A stretch of 6,362 nt of DNA. Origin: an uncultured Collinsella sp. Lineage in GTDB: Bacteria; Actinomycetota; Coriobacteriia; Coriobacteriales; Coriobacteriaceae. The DNA lies in the NCBI GenBank assembly GCA_900553475.1, contig USEF01000097.1:1-6362 (forward strand), in the 5' to 3' direction. The position numbers and the translations under genes are program-made. The notes below the pieces were generated by a model. It saw only the letters and a program-made list of their open reading frames with translations. It searched no databases and was not told where the DNA came from. Positions 1-5,337 of the stretch are shown piece after piece; positions within the stretch are counted from its first letter, which is position 1; each line of letters begins with the position of its first letter.

Positions 1-154
1 GGTCGACAAGGCCCGCGAGGTCGCTTAGCAGCTCGGGGTCGATCTTCATAGCGATACGGCCGGGGAGTACGCCGCCCTGGCGCTTAAGGACAGAGCGCAG
101 CCCCCAGCGGGCGATATCGCTCGAGGTGCAGGCGAGAGATGAGCGGAAGTTCAT
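1..154 (-). CDS. murT: Lipid II isoglutaminyl synthase subunit MurT, N-terminal fragment (cut by window edge)
   Basis: Only the first 51 residues are visible, starting MNFRSSLACTSSDIARW. MurT is the Mur-ligase-like subunit which, with the glutaminase GatD, amidates the D-glutamate of the lipid II stem peptide to D-isoglutamine in the cytoplasm. The diagnostic part is residues 29-51: a VLPGRIAMKIDPELL stretch followed by a DLAGLVD stretch. This matches the LPG-x-IA-x-K-(V/I)D-x-(D/E)-(I/L)L-x-x-LA-x-x-VD segment that precedes the ATP-binding loop in MurT proteins as I remember them. The ATP loop and the DUF1727 domain would lie outside the window. The ATG at 154-152 is chosen because an AGGA lies 8 bases upstream and an upstream in-phase ATG at 180 runs into a stop. 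It follows the TPR-like gene by 45 bases on the same strand with no convincing terminator between, so co-transcription is likely. gatD is expected next but not seen. Confidence 0.78.
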   Translation of the reverse strand, partial: MNFRSSLACTSSDIARWGLRSVLKRQGGVLPGRIAMKIDPELLSDLAGLVD

Positions 155-199
155 GAAGCCGTTCCTAACGTGAATGACATGGTCGTGGCGCTTGCGCCG

Positions 200-1243
200 T
201 TAAAAGCCGTAACGGCGCGCAAATTCCTGGGCAAGCTGCGATACGTCTTCGCAAGCGTTGGCCCAGGGGGCAAAGTCGGGAGTATCCGAGATGATGCCGT
301 CGGCCTCCCAAACTGCCTGATGCGAAAGGTCCCAGGGGTCGTGCGGTTCGGGCCGGCAGGGAAGGTACGGTGTCTGATACATGGGGTTCAGCAAAAAGAA
401 CGCGCCGCCCTCGCAGCGGTTGGCAAACTCGCGCAGCGCGCGTGTCGCCGGGCGCATCTTGTTCGTTTTGAACAGCAAGATCGTGCGGGCGAGTAGGTAC
501 CAGGGGGAGTTCTCGAGGGCATCGGCCCCCATTTGCTCCTCGAGCTGGTGGGCCAGGGCAAAAAAGCCGTCCTCGTCTTCCAGGCGAGCGAGGGCGAGCA
601 GCACGGTGCCTGCAGCTCGGGTGGGATAGCCTTCCGCCTTAAGAACGCGGCGAGAATAGTTGGCGGCAGCACGGTAACGAGCGCTCGCCATGCACAGCTG
701 CGAGATGGCCTCGAGCGTGTGGAGCCACCCGATAAACGCCGGCTCGCTTACGGTGAGATCGGCCGCTGTCACACCGTCTGCCAGGACCTTGTTGGTCCAG
801 TAGTGCGGAGCTTCCATATCGAACCCGGGCACGCTTTGCTGTAGGTAATCGGCCGTGGTCGCCTCGAGCTTCAGCAGGTCGCCCAGGCAGGCGTCGACGG
901 GCGTGTCCGCCAAAATGATGGCGAGCAGCTGGGCATCGAGGACATACGCATCGATGCGGACGATCTTGAGCAGCTCATCGCGCATGTCGTCGAACAGGCG
1001 GTTGCGCGTCTGCTCAAACTCCTCGTCGCTGCCCATGTCCTCGATGCGATGGAGTTCGTCGAGCAGGTGGCGGTGAACGCCGGCATAGGACAGCAGCGCC
1101 TGGGCATGCTCGGTCTGCGCATACTTATGAGGGTTGACGCTCACGTCGTTATGGACAAGCTCGCGTGCTGCATCGGTGAGTTCGGGGTGCGACGCAAGGT
1201 AGGCGCGCTCCAGGTAGGCGGGGATGTAGACGCTCGGATCCAT
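200..1243 (-). CDS. TPR-like helical repeat protein of unknown function (second of a paralogous pair)
   Basis: Encodes 347 residues, acidic and strongly helical, with no signal peptide or membrane segment, so probably cytoplasmic. I do not recognise a named family. Residues 170-275 look like degenerate tetratricopeptide helices: a WLHTLEAISQLCMASARYRAA helix pair, then TRAAGTVLLALARLED, then SPWYLLARTILLFKTNKMRPATRALREF. The same order of elements occurs in the upstream neighbour, including a PW before a long helix, a Cys near the helix end and a DFAPWA/SFAAWV pair near the C-terminus, so the two appear to be diverged paralogues. The ATG at 1243-1241 overlaps the TAA of the upstream gene by one base (TAATG). 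A GGGAGGAG ribosome site lies 7 bases upstream inside that gene's last codons, so translation is probably coupled. TPR proteins usually act as protein-binding scaffolds; no specific partner can be inferred beyond the adjacent murT. Confidence 0.72.
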   Translation of the reverse strand: MDPSVYIPAYLERAYLASHPELTDAARELVHNDVSVNPHKYAQTEHAQALLSYAGVHRHLLDELHRIEDMGSDEEFEQTRNRLFDDMRDELLKIVRIDAYVLDAQLLAIILADTPVDACLGDLLKLEATTADYLQQSVPGFDMEAPHYWTNKVLADGVTAADLTVSEPAFIGWLHTLEAISQLCMASARYRAAANYSRRVLKAEGYPTRAAGTVLLALARLEDEDGFFALAHQLEEQMGADALENSPWYLLARTILLFKTNKMRPATRALREFANRCEGGAFFLLNPMYQTPYLPCRPEPHDPWDLSHQAVWEADGIISDTPDFAPWANACEDVSQLAQEFARRYGF

Positions 1244-2319
1244 TAGAGGTCTCCTCCCTTAAATGGCAAGCCCTGCTCGGCCGCCCGCAGGATGCGCTCG
1301 TCGATCTGGGAACGCACGATATCGTTGGTGGCGACCCAGGCGGCAAAGCTGGCGTTGTCGGGGGCGCCCAGGCCCTCCTGCAGTACCGGCGTTGCCTCGG
1401 ACAGCGCAAGGACAAGCTCGTCGGTGGAGCCCACACCCACGTTGACGCGGGCATAGACGCCATCGGGAAACTCGGTTTGGAAGTAGAGTGCCTCGGCTGC
1501 GTGCGGGCACGAGCGTGCAAGGATGCGCAAGTAGTGCTCGGCACTCTCGTAGTCCAGCTCGCGCCAGGCAGCGCTCATCAGCGCGATGAGCGTCCATGGG
1601 TCCAAGTCACGCTCCGCATCCTTGGGACGACGGCGTAGCGGCGTGTTGGCGAGATAGGGGACGGAGTGGGCAGAGCGAAAGCGCTTGAGCTCCTCGGCGG
1701 GGTATTCGAGCTTTGCCATGGCGAGCATCGCAGTGTGGCGGACGCCGGCCGGATCGTTGGGGGCAAAGTCGAGGCTGCGGTTTGCAGCTTCGAGCGACAT
1801 GCGATAGCGGCCGCTAATGAGGGCGCGTGACGCAAGGGCGGCAAGCCAGCGCAGGTAGGGACGGCGCATAAGGTCGCCTGCGGCCTCGCGCTCGTAGGGG
1901 TCCTGCGCCGAGGCGATCTTGAGTGCCAGGTCGTGCTCGACTTCATCGCGCTTGGATACCAAGTACTGTACGTACTCCTCGTTGGAGTTGGCGGTGAGGG
2001 CGGTCAGCATGCGCTGGGCATCCCAGTTGCTCGGATCGAGCGCGGCTGCCTCGCGGAGCATGTTTTCGGCTGCGGCCTCTTCTTGCTCTGCCTGGGTATC
2101 GTCAGGGATAAAGGGAATGCGGTAGTCGACAGCCTCGACCACCTTGGCAATGAGGTGCCCGGCGCGGTCGCGGTCGTGCACGATGAGCGGCGCGGGGTTG
2201 CGGGTGAATTGTTCCATCAGACGCTCTACGGCGGCACCGTCGGTGAGCGGGATATTGTCGCGGCGCAAGGCCTCAAGAACGAGGCGATGGCAATCCTCTT
2301 GAATGGGATCGAATGCCAT
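1243..2319 (-). CDS. TPR-like repeat protein, ST7-like in part, function unknown (first of a paralogous pair)
   Basis: Encodes 358 residues with no signal peptide or membrane segment. TPR-like helices are visible at about residues 86-108 (LREAAALDPSNWDAQRMLTAL), 155-205 (a YLRWLAALASRALISGRY helix, then LEAANRSLDFAPNDPAGVRH) and 241-280 (PWTLIALMSAAWRELDYESA, then EHYLRILARSCPHAAEALYF). The PNDPAGVRHTAML segment recalls the PND-x-x-GVR signature I associate with bacterial ST7-like/TPR proteins; this is from memory, not a search. The chosen ATG (2319-2317) has an AAAGGAGG site 4 bases upstream. An ATG at 2349 in frame would add 10 residues (MNPNRSKGGP) but has no comparable ribosome site. Its stop overlaps the next gene's ATG, so the pair is translationally coupled. 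It is the first gene of the leftward unit that leads to murT. Its role is unknown; scaffolding in envelope synthesis is only a guess from position. Confidence 0.72.
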   Translation of the reverse strand: MAFDPIQEDCHRLVLEALRRDNIPLTDGAAVERLMEQFTRNPAPLIVHDRDRAGHLIAKVVEAVDYRIPFIPDDTQAEQEEAAAENMLREAAALDPSNWDAQRMLTALTANSNEEYVQYLVSKRDEVEHDLALKIASAQDPYEREAAGDLMRRPYLRWLAALASRALISGRYRMSLEAANRSLDFAPNDPAGVRHTAMLAMAKLEYPAEELKRFRSAHSVPYLANTPLRRRPKDAERDLDPWTLIALMSAAWRELDYESAEHYLRILARSCPHAAEALYFQTEFPDGVYARVNVGVGSTDELVLALSEATPVLQEGLGAPDNASFAAWVATNDIVRSQIDERILRAAEQGLPFKGGDL

Positions 2320-2323
2320 GGGG

Positions 2324-2331
2324 CCTCCTTT
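2324..2331 (-). promoter_or_regulatory. Ribosome binding site that fixes the start of the first TPR-like gene
   Basis: On the minus strand this reads AAAGGAGG, a near-perfect Shine-Dalgarno, 4 bases before the ATG at 2319. It favours the shorter 358-residue product over the in-frame ATG at 2349. Confidence 0.65.
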
Positions 2332-2356
2332 GCTGCGGTTAGGGTTCAAATCTCTC

Positions 2357-2385
2357 TATATAAGGCTCTAGTTTACCCGCATGTG
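2357..2385 (-). promoter_or_regulatory. Possible promoter for the leftward TPR-like/murT unit (weak)
   Basis: The minus strand carries a TATATA at 2362-2357, inside CTTATATAGAG, about 38 bases before the start codon. A poor -35 (CACATG) lies 17 bases upstream. The A/T-rich box stands out from its GC-rich surroundings and is the best candidate between the divergent genes, but the -35 match is weak. Confidence 0.3.
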
Positions 2386-2430
2386 GCACACCGGGGGTGC
2401 CGCACTTGGACATGCACCTTTGCACCACGA

Positions 2431-2452
2431 AGACGGATGTCAGACGGATGTC
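2431..2452. repeat. Perfect 11-bp tandem repeat, two copies
   Basis: AGACGGATGTC occurs twice back to back (2431-2441 and 2442-2452) with no mismatch. A partial echo (AAATGTCGG) follows at 2457-2465. It could be replication slippage or part of a protein-binding site. Nothing in the sequence assigns a function. Confidence 0.85.
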
Positions 2453-2579
2453 GCACAAATGTCGGCACCTTGGACGACTGAGTGGTATCACGGTGCCGCA
2501 AACGGTCGATTTTTGGCGGCGAACGGGGTGCATTTTGGAGGGGCACAGCCCTGCCCGGGATATGTAGTCAACCTTGATA

Positions 2580-2644
2580 AAACGTTTGCCCAGCTTGGGA
2601 GTATGGATGCCGCACAAGGGTCTTCAGGGATAGAAAAAACGTTT
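2580..2644. promoter_or_regulatory. Pair of AAACGTTT palindromes upstream of the alcohol dehydrogenase (possible operator)
   Basis: The perfect 8-bp palindrome AAACGTTT occurs at 2580-2587 and again at 2637-2644, centres 57 bases apart. Each is preceded by a further A. LacI-family operators typically have an AACGTT-like core with a central CG, so these could be such sites ahead of a catabolic dehydrogenase. The flanks do not form a complete long operator, and no regulator gene is in the window. Confidence 0.3.
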
Positions 2645-2663
2645 CATCATTGGCGGCTTTAGG

Positions 2664-2693
2664 TGAATAACTGACCAACCAGAACGGTAAAAT
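2664..2693 (+). promoter_or_regulatory. Candidate promoter of the iron alcohol dehydrogenase gene
   Basis: A good -10 box, TAAAAT, lies at 2688-2693 in otherwise mixed sequence. The best -35 at normal spacing is poor (TGAATA at 2664-2669, 18-base spacer). If used, transcription would begin near 2700, exactly where the first leader hairpin begins, giving a leader of about 130 bases. Confidence 0.35.
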
Positions 2694-2699
2694 AGTGTT

Positions 2700-2725
2700 T
2701 GTCTGAGCGTTGAGACGTTTAGACA
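2700..2725 (+). other. Leader hairpin 1 (10-pair RNA stem)
   Basis: TGTCTGAGCG (2700-2709) can pair along its whole length with CGTTTAGACA (2716-2725) if two G-U pairs are allowed, leaving a six-base loop TTGAGA. There is no T-run after it, so it is not an intrinsic terminator. Its position at the predicted 5' end of the transcript would suit an mRNA-stabilising structure or a regulator site. Confidence 0.5.
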
Positions 2726-2763
2726 TCGCGCATTGTCATCGCCGGCAACGCGCAAACCGGTCC

Positions 2764-2790
2764 TAACGGAGCCAATTGGGTGCTCCGTTA
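2764..2790 (+). other. Leader hairpin 2 / dyad, perfect 9-bp arms
   Basis: TAACGGAGC (2764-2772) and GCTCCGTTA (2782-2790) are perfect inverted copies around a nine-base loop that contains most of a CCAATTGG palindrome. It lies 40 bases before the alcohol dehydrogenase start codon. The sequence after it (TATATACGC) lacks a terminator-style T-run. It could be a protein-binding dyad or an RNA leader structure. Confidence 0.6.
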
Positions 2791-2818
2791 TATACGCAAG
2801 TCTAAGAGGGGCTTGTTT

Positions 2819-2824
2819 AGGAGG
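2819..2824 (+). promoter_or_regulatory. Ribosome binding site that fixes the alcohol dehydrogenase start
   Basis: AGGAGG lies 6 bases before the ATG at 2831. It decides for this start over the in-frame ATG at 2780, which lies inside leader hairpin 2 and would add an unconserved 17-residue basic extension. Confidence 0.85.
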
Positions 2825-2830
2825 CACAGT

Positions 2831-4054
2831 ATGGGACGTTTTACCAATCCTCGCGATCTGTACTTTGGTGAGGGTGCTCGCCACGAGGTGAAGAACCTCA
2901 AGGGCAAGAAGGCCATCATCGTTTCTGGCGGCAGCTCTATGCGCCGCGGCGGGTTCCTGCAGGACGTTGAGGCCGACCTTAAGGAAGGCGGTTTCGAGGT
3001 CAAGCTGTTCGAGGGCGTCGAGTCCGACCCGTCCATCGAGACGGTCATGAAGGGCGCCGAGGCCATGCGCGAGTTCGAGCCCGACTGGATTATCGCCATC
3101 GGTGGCGGCTCGCCCATCGATGCCGCTAAGGCCATGTGGGTCTTCTACGAGTATCCCGAGGAGTCCTTCGACAACATCATCCAGCCGTTCAGCTTCCCCG
3201 AGCTGCGTCAGAAGGCTCATTTCTGCGCCATCTCTTCTACCTCCGGCACCGCTACCGAGGTCACCGCGTTCTCCGTCATTACCGACTACGCCAAGGGCAT
3301 CAAGTACCCGCTGGCCGACTTCAACATCACCCCTGATGTCGCCATCGTCGACCCCGAGCTCACCTACACCATGCCCGCCAAGCTGTGCGCTCACACCGGC
3401 ATGGATGCTCTGACCCACTGCATGGAGGCCTACGTTTCCACCTGCGCCTCTATGTTCACCGACGCCAACGCCCTGCACGGCATCCGCGAGATCGTCGAGT
3501 GGCTGCCCAAGTCCTATGCTGGCGACCATGAGGCCCGTCAGCACATGCACGAGGCTCAGTGCATCGCCGGTATCGCCTTCTCCTCGGGCCTGCTCGGCAT
3601 CGTTCACTCCATGGCTCACAAGACCGGTGCTGCCTTCGAGAACGGCCACATCATCCACGGTGCCGCTAACGCCATGTACCTGGGCAAGGTCATCCAGTGG
3701 AACTCCAAGGATCCCCGTGCTGCCGAGCGTTACGCTTACGTGGCCAAGGAGATCCTGCACCTTCCCGGCGAGACCAACGAGGAGCTCATCGCTGCGCTCG
3801 TCCAGAAGATCCGCGACCTCAACGACCAGCTCAACATTCCGCAGTCCATCAAGGATTACGCGAATGGTGGCGTGAAGGTCGACGCCGAGAACCCGCAGAT
3901 GGTTTCCGAGGAGGAGTTCCTCGCCAAGCTGCCCGAGATCGCCGCGAACGCCGAGCAGGACGCCTGCACGCCCGAGAACCCGCGTGAGACCAAGGTTGCC
4001 GACTTCGAGAAGATCCTCAAGGCCTGCTACTACGACACCGACATCGATTTCTAA
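2831..4054 (+). CDS. Iron-containing alcohol dehydrogenase
   Basis: Encodes 407 residues, the usual length for group III Fe-ADHs, which reduce aldehydes to alcohols (or the reverse) with NAD(P)H in the cytoplasm. The N-terminal dinucleotide-binding domain carries GGGSPIDAAKA at 91-101. The C-terminal helical domain carries the metal ligands: Asp192 and His196 in GMDALTH, His259 in HSMAH (with conserved His263), and a final His in a GHIIHG motif (His273 or His276). Against the common clostridial form (HKTGAVFHIPHG) this motif is three residues longer, so which His binds iron is unclear. The N-terminus MGRFTNPRDLYFGEG and the FEPDWIIAIGGGSPIDAAKAM block strongly recall clostridial butanol/ethanol dehydrogenases. 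Codon choice is very biased (AAG, ATC, GGC, GAG), suggesting high expression. It is followed by a strong terminator, so it is probably monocistronic or only partly read through into gldA. The exact substrate cannot be told. Confidence 0.93.
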   Translation: MGRFTNPRDLYFGEGARHEVKNLKGKKAIIVSGGSSMRRGGFLQDVEADLKEGGFEVKLFEGVESDPSIETVMKGAEAMREFEPDWIIAIGGGSPIDAAKAMWVFYEYPEESFDNIIQPFSFPELRQKAHFCAISSTSGTATEVTAFSVITDYAKGIKYPLADFNITPDVAIVDPELTYTMPAKLCAHTGMDALTHCMEAYVSTCASMFTDANALHGIREIVEWLPKSYAGDHEARQHMHEAQCIAGIAFSSGLLGIVHSMAHKTGAAFENGHIIHGAANAMYLGKVIQWNSKDPRAAERYAYVAKEILHLPGETNEELIAALVQKIRDLNDQLNIPQSIKDYANGGVKVDAENPQMVSEEEFLAKLPEIAANAEQDACTPENPRETKVADFEKILKACYYDTDIDF

Positions 4055-4077
4055 TCGACTCTTGTTATCGTAACGAG
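4044..4077 (+). other. Two small hairpins around the dehydrogenase stop codon
   Basis: TCGATT (4044-4049) pairs with AATCGA (4053-4058) around a three-base loop that contains the T of the stop codon. CTTGTTA (4061-4067) pairs with TAACGAG (4071-4077) with one G-U pair and a TCG loop. The second shares base 4077 with the terminator stem that follows. Confidence 0.4.
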
Positions 4078-4116
4078 GGGCTCCGCACGTATCCGTACGG
4101 AGCCCCTTTCTTTTTT
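4077..4116 (+). terminator. Strong intrinsic terminator between the alcohol dehydrogenase and gldA
   Basis: GGGGCTCCG (4077-4085) pairs perfectly with CGGAGCCCC (4098-4106). After a C/A mismatch the stem continues with ACG/CGT around a TATC loop. TTTC and then six Ts follow (4107-4116). The T-run ends 16 bases before the gldA ATG, leaving no room for a promoter downstream, so it may act as an attenuator for gldA as well as the end of the first gene. Confidence 0.9.
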
Positions 4117-4132
4117 AGAGAATGGGATAGTT

Positions 4133-5233
4133 ATGGCTGCAATTTTCAATAGCCCCAGCAAGTACATTCAGGGTCCGGACGAGCTCGCCAAGCTCGGCTC
4201 CTATGTCGAGCCGCTCGGCGCTAAGGCCCTCGTCATCGTGACGCCTTCGGGCAAGAAGCGCGTCGGTGCCAAGATCGAGGGCGGCTTTGCCGAGGCTAAG
4301 GCCGAGCTGCTGTTTGAGGACTTTAACGGCGAGTGCTCCAAGGGCGAGGTCGATCGCCTGGTTGCGCTCGCTCGCGACAACGGTTGCGATATCATCGTCG
4401 GCGTCGGTGGCGGCAAGATCCTCGACACCGCCAAGGCCGTTGCCTACTACCTGGAGTCTCCGGTTATTATTTGCCCCACCATTGCTTCGACCGATGCACC
4501 GTGCTCGGCACTTTCGGTGCTCTACACCGACGACGGCCAGTTCGATAAGTACCTGTTCCTTAAGGCAAACCCCAACATCGTCCTGATGGATACGACGGTT
4601 ATCGCGGCGAGCCCGGTGCGCCTGACGGTTTCCGGTATGGGCGATGCGCTCGCAACCTACTTTGAGGCCCAGGCGACGCACGATGCCGACGGTGGCACTT
4701 GCGCCGGCGGTAAGGGCGGAATGGCCGGCCTGGCGCTCGCCAAGCTCTGCTACGAGACGCTTATGGCCGATGGCGTCAAGGCCAAGGTCGCGCTGGAGAA
4801 GGGTGCGCTCACGCCTGCCGTCGAGCATATCATCGAGGCCAATACGCTGCTTTCGGGCATTGGCTTTGAGAGCTCGGGCCTTGCTGCTGCTCATGCCATC
4901 CACAATGGCCTGACGATGCTGCCCGAGTGCCACGGCATGTATCACGGCGAGAAGGTCGCCTTTGGCACTATCGTCCAGCTGGTACTCGAGGATGCCCCGA
5001 CTGAGAAACTCGAGGAAGTCTTGGGCTTCTGCATTGAGCTTGGCCTGCCGGTCACGATGAAGGAACTTGGCGTTGCTGAGCTTACGCGCGAGCAAGCCAT
5101 GATTGTTGCCGAGGCCGCCTGCGCGCCCGATGACACCATGTGCAATATGCCGTTTGAGGTGACGCCCGAGATGGTCGCCAACGCCATCCTGGGTGCCGAC
5201 GCACTGGGCCACTACTATCTCATGGATGAGTAA
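4133..5233 (+). CDS. gldA: Glycerol dehydrogenase (NAD+)
   Basis: Encodes 366 residues, standard family length. It oxidises glycerol to dihydroxyacetone with NAD+ (or runs in reverse to regenerate NAD+) in the cytoplasm. Family features in order: YIQGPDEL at 11-18; the nucleotide-binding GVGGGKILDTAKAVAYY at 90-106; CPTIASTDAPCSALSVLY at 114-131; and zinc ligands expected from the Bacillus stearothermophilus enzyme at Asp171 (GMGDALATYFEA), His254 (AAAHAIHNG) and His271 (HGEKVAFGT). All three are present. The C-terminus has the usual VTPEMVANAILGADALG helix. The start is supported by alignment of the N-terminus with GldA proteins and with the paralogue downstream. The ribosome site is weak (GGGA, 5 bases upstream). 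A strong terminator lies just before the start codon, so transcription must arise inside the upstream gene or by readthrough. No dihydroxyacetone kinase gene is in the window. Confidence 0.94.
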   Translation: MAAIFNSPSKYIQGPDELAKLGSYVEPLGAKALVIVTPSGKKRVGAKIEGGFAEAKAELLFEDFNGECSKGEVDRLVALARDNGCDIIVGVGGGKILDTAKAVAYYLESPVIICPTIASTDAPCSALSVLYTDDGQFDKYLFLKANPNIVLMDTTVIAASPVRLTVSGMGDALATYFEAQATHDADGGTCAGGKGGMAGLALAKLCYETLMADGVKAKVALEKGALTPAVEHIIEANTLLSGIGFESSGLAAAHAIHNGLTMLPECHGMYHGEKVAFGTIVQLVLEDAPTEKLEEVLGFCIELGLPVTMKELGVAELTREQAMIVAEAACAPDDTMCNMPFEVTPEMVANAILGADALGHYYLMDE

Positions 5234-5245
5234 ATCAAGCTAAGG

Positions 5246-5272
5246 AAGGGGCAAATGGCTTTGCCCCTTTTT
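5246..5272 (+). terminator. Intrinsic terminator of gldA
   Basis: GGGGCAAA (5248-5255) pairs with TTTGCCCC (5260-5267) around a TGGC loop. Two more A-T pairs are possible at the base, and five Ts follow (5268-5272). It begins 12 bases after the gldA stop codon. Confidence 0.88.
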
Positions 5273-5276
5273 GCTA

Positions 5277-5307
5277 TGGTGCAAAGGGGCAAGGTTACTT
5301 TGCACCA
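5277..5307 (+). repeat. Inverted repeat overlapping an alternative fold of the gldA terminator
   Basis: TGGTGCAAA (5277-5285) and TTTGCACCA (5299-5307) are perfect 9-bp inverted copies with a 13-base spacer. The spacer begins GGGGCAA, a second copy of the terminator's left arm. GCAAAGGGGCAA (5281-5292) could therefore pair with TTGCCCCTTTTTGC (5261-5274), with two Ts bulged, competing with the terminator. Confidence 0.55.
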
Positions 5308-5337
5308 ATCGTTGTTTGATGAAGGGCGGATTCTCGT

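Larger units (their letters stand above)
2320..2830. other. Divergent intergenic region of about 510 bases without a convincing gene
   Basis: This region separates the leftward TPR-like/murT unit from the rightward dehydrogenase genes. Short open frames cross it on both strands. One runs 2339-2617 on the minus strand and begins with TTG; one runs 2381-2662 on the plus strand. Neither has a ribosome site, recognisable domain or local codon style. The stretch from about 2390 to 2640 is full of micro-repeats: TGCCGCA three times, TGCACC twice in 14 bases, an 11-bp tandem repeat and two AAACGTTT palindromes. From 2660 to 2830 it looks like the promoter and structured leader of the alcohol dehydrogenase gene. 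It may contain a dispersed intergenic element; see the findings. Confidence 0.6.

Noticed and set aside
170..199. GGCGCTTGCGCC hairpin between the TPR-like gene and murT as a terminator
   Set aside because: The stem is only 4-5 bp with a tiny loop and no T-run on the minus strand.
2431..2452. Start of a CRISPR-like array
   Set aside because: There are only two 11-bp copies with no spacer between them, no further repeats, and no cas genes.
1933..2481. 182-residue open frame on the plus strand
   Set aside because: More than half is antisense to the first TPR-like gene and the rest is repeat-rich spacer. No motif or ribosome site was seen.
2339..2617. Possible 92-residue Cys/Arg-rich protein on the minus strand in the intergenic region
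   Set aside because: It starts with TTG and has no ribosome site. It crosses the tandem repeat and the presumed promoter of the first TPR-like gene, and its composition is unlike the neighbouring proteins.
2764..2790. Intrinsic terminator in the alcohol dehydrogenase leader
   Set aside because: The stem is good but is followed by TATATACGC rather than a T-run, so termination is not supported.
2780..2830. Upstream in-frame ATG giving a 17-residue extension of the alcohol dehydrogenase
   Set aside because: It lies within leader hairpin 2 and lacks a ribosome site. The ATG at 2831 has AGGAGG at ideal spacing and begins with the family's usual MGRF-type N-terminus.
2624..3760. Long open frame on the minus strand opposite the alcohol dehydrogenase (378 residues)
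   Set aside because: It is antisense to a gene with clear family motifs. Its composition (runs of Gly, Val, Asp, Leu) reflects the codon bias of the opposite strand, and it has no ribosome site or domain.
4115..5212. Long open frame on the minus strand opposite gldA (365 residues)
   Set aside because: It mirrors the gldA reading frame in GC-rich DNA, includes the terminator at its end, and shows no recognisable domain.
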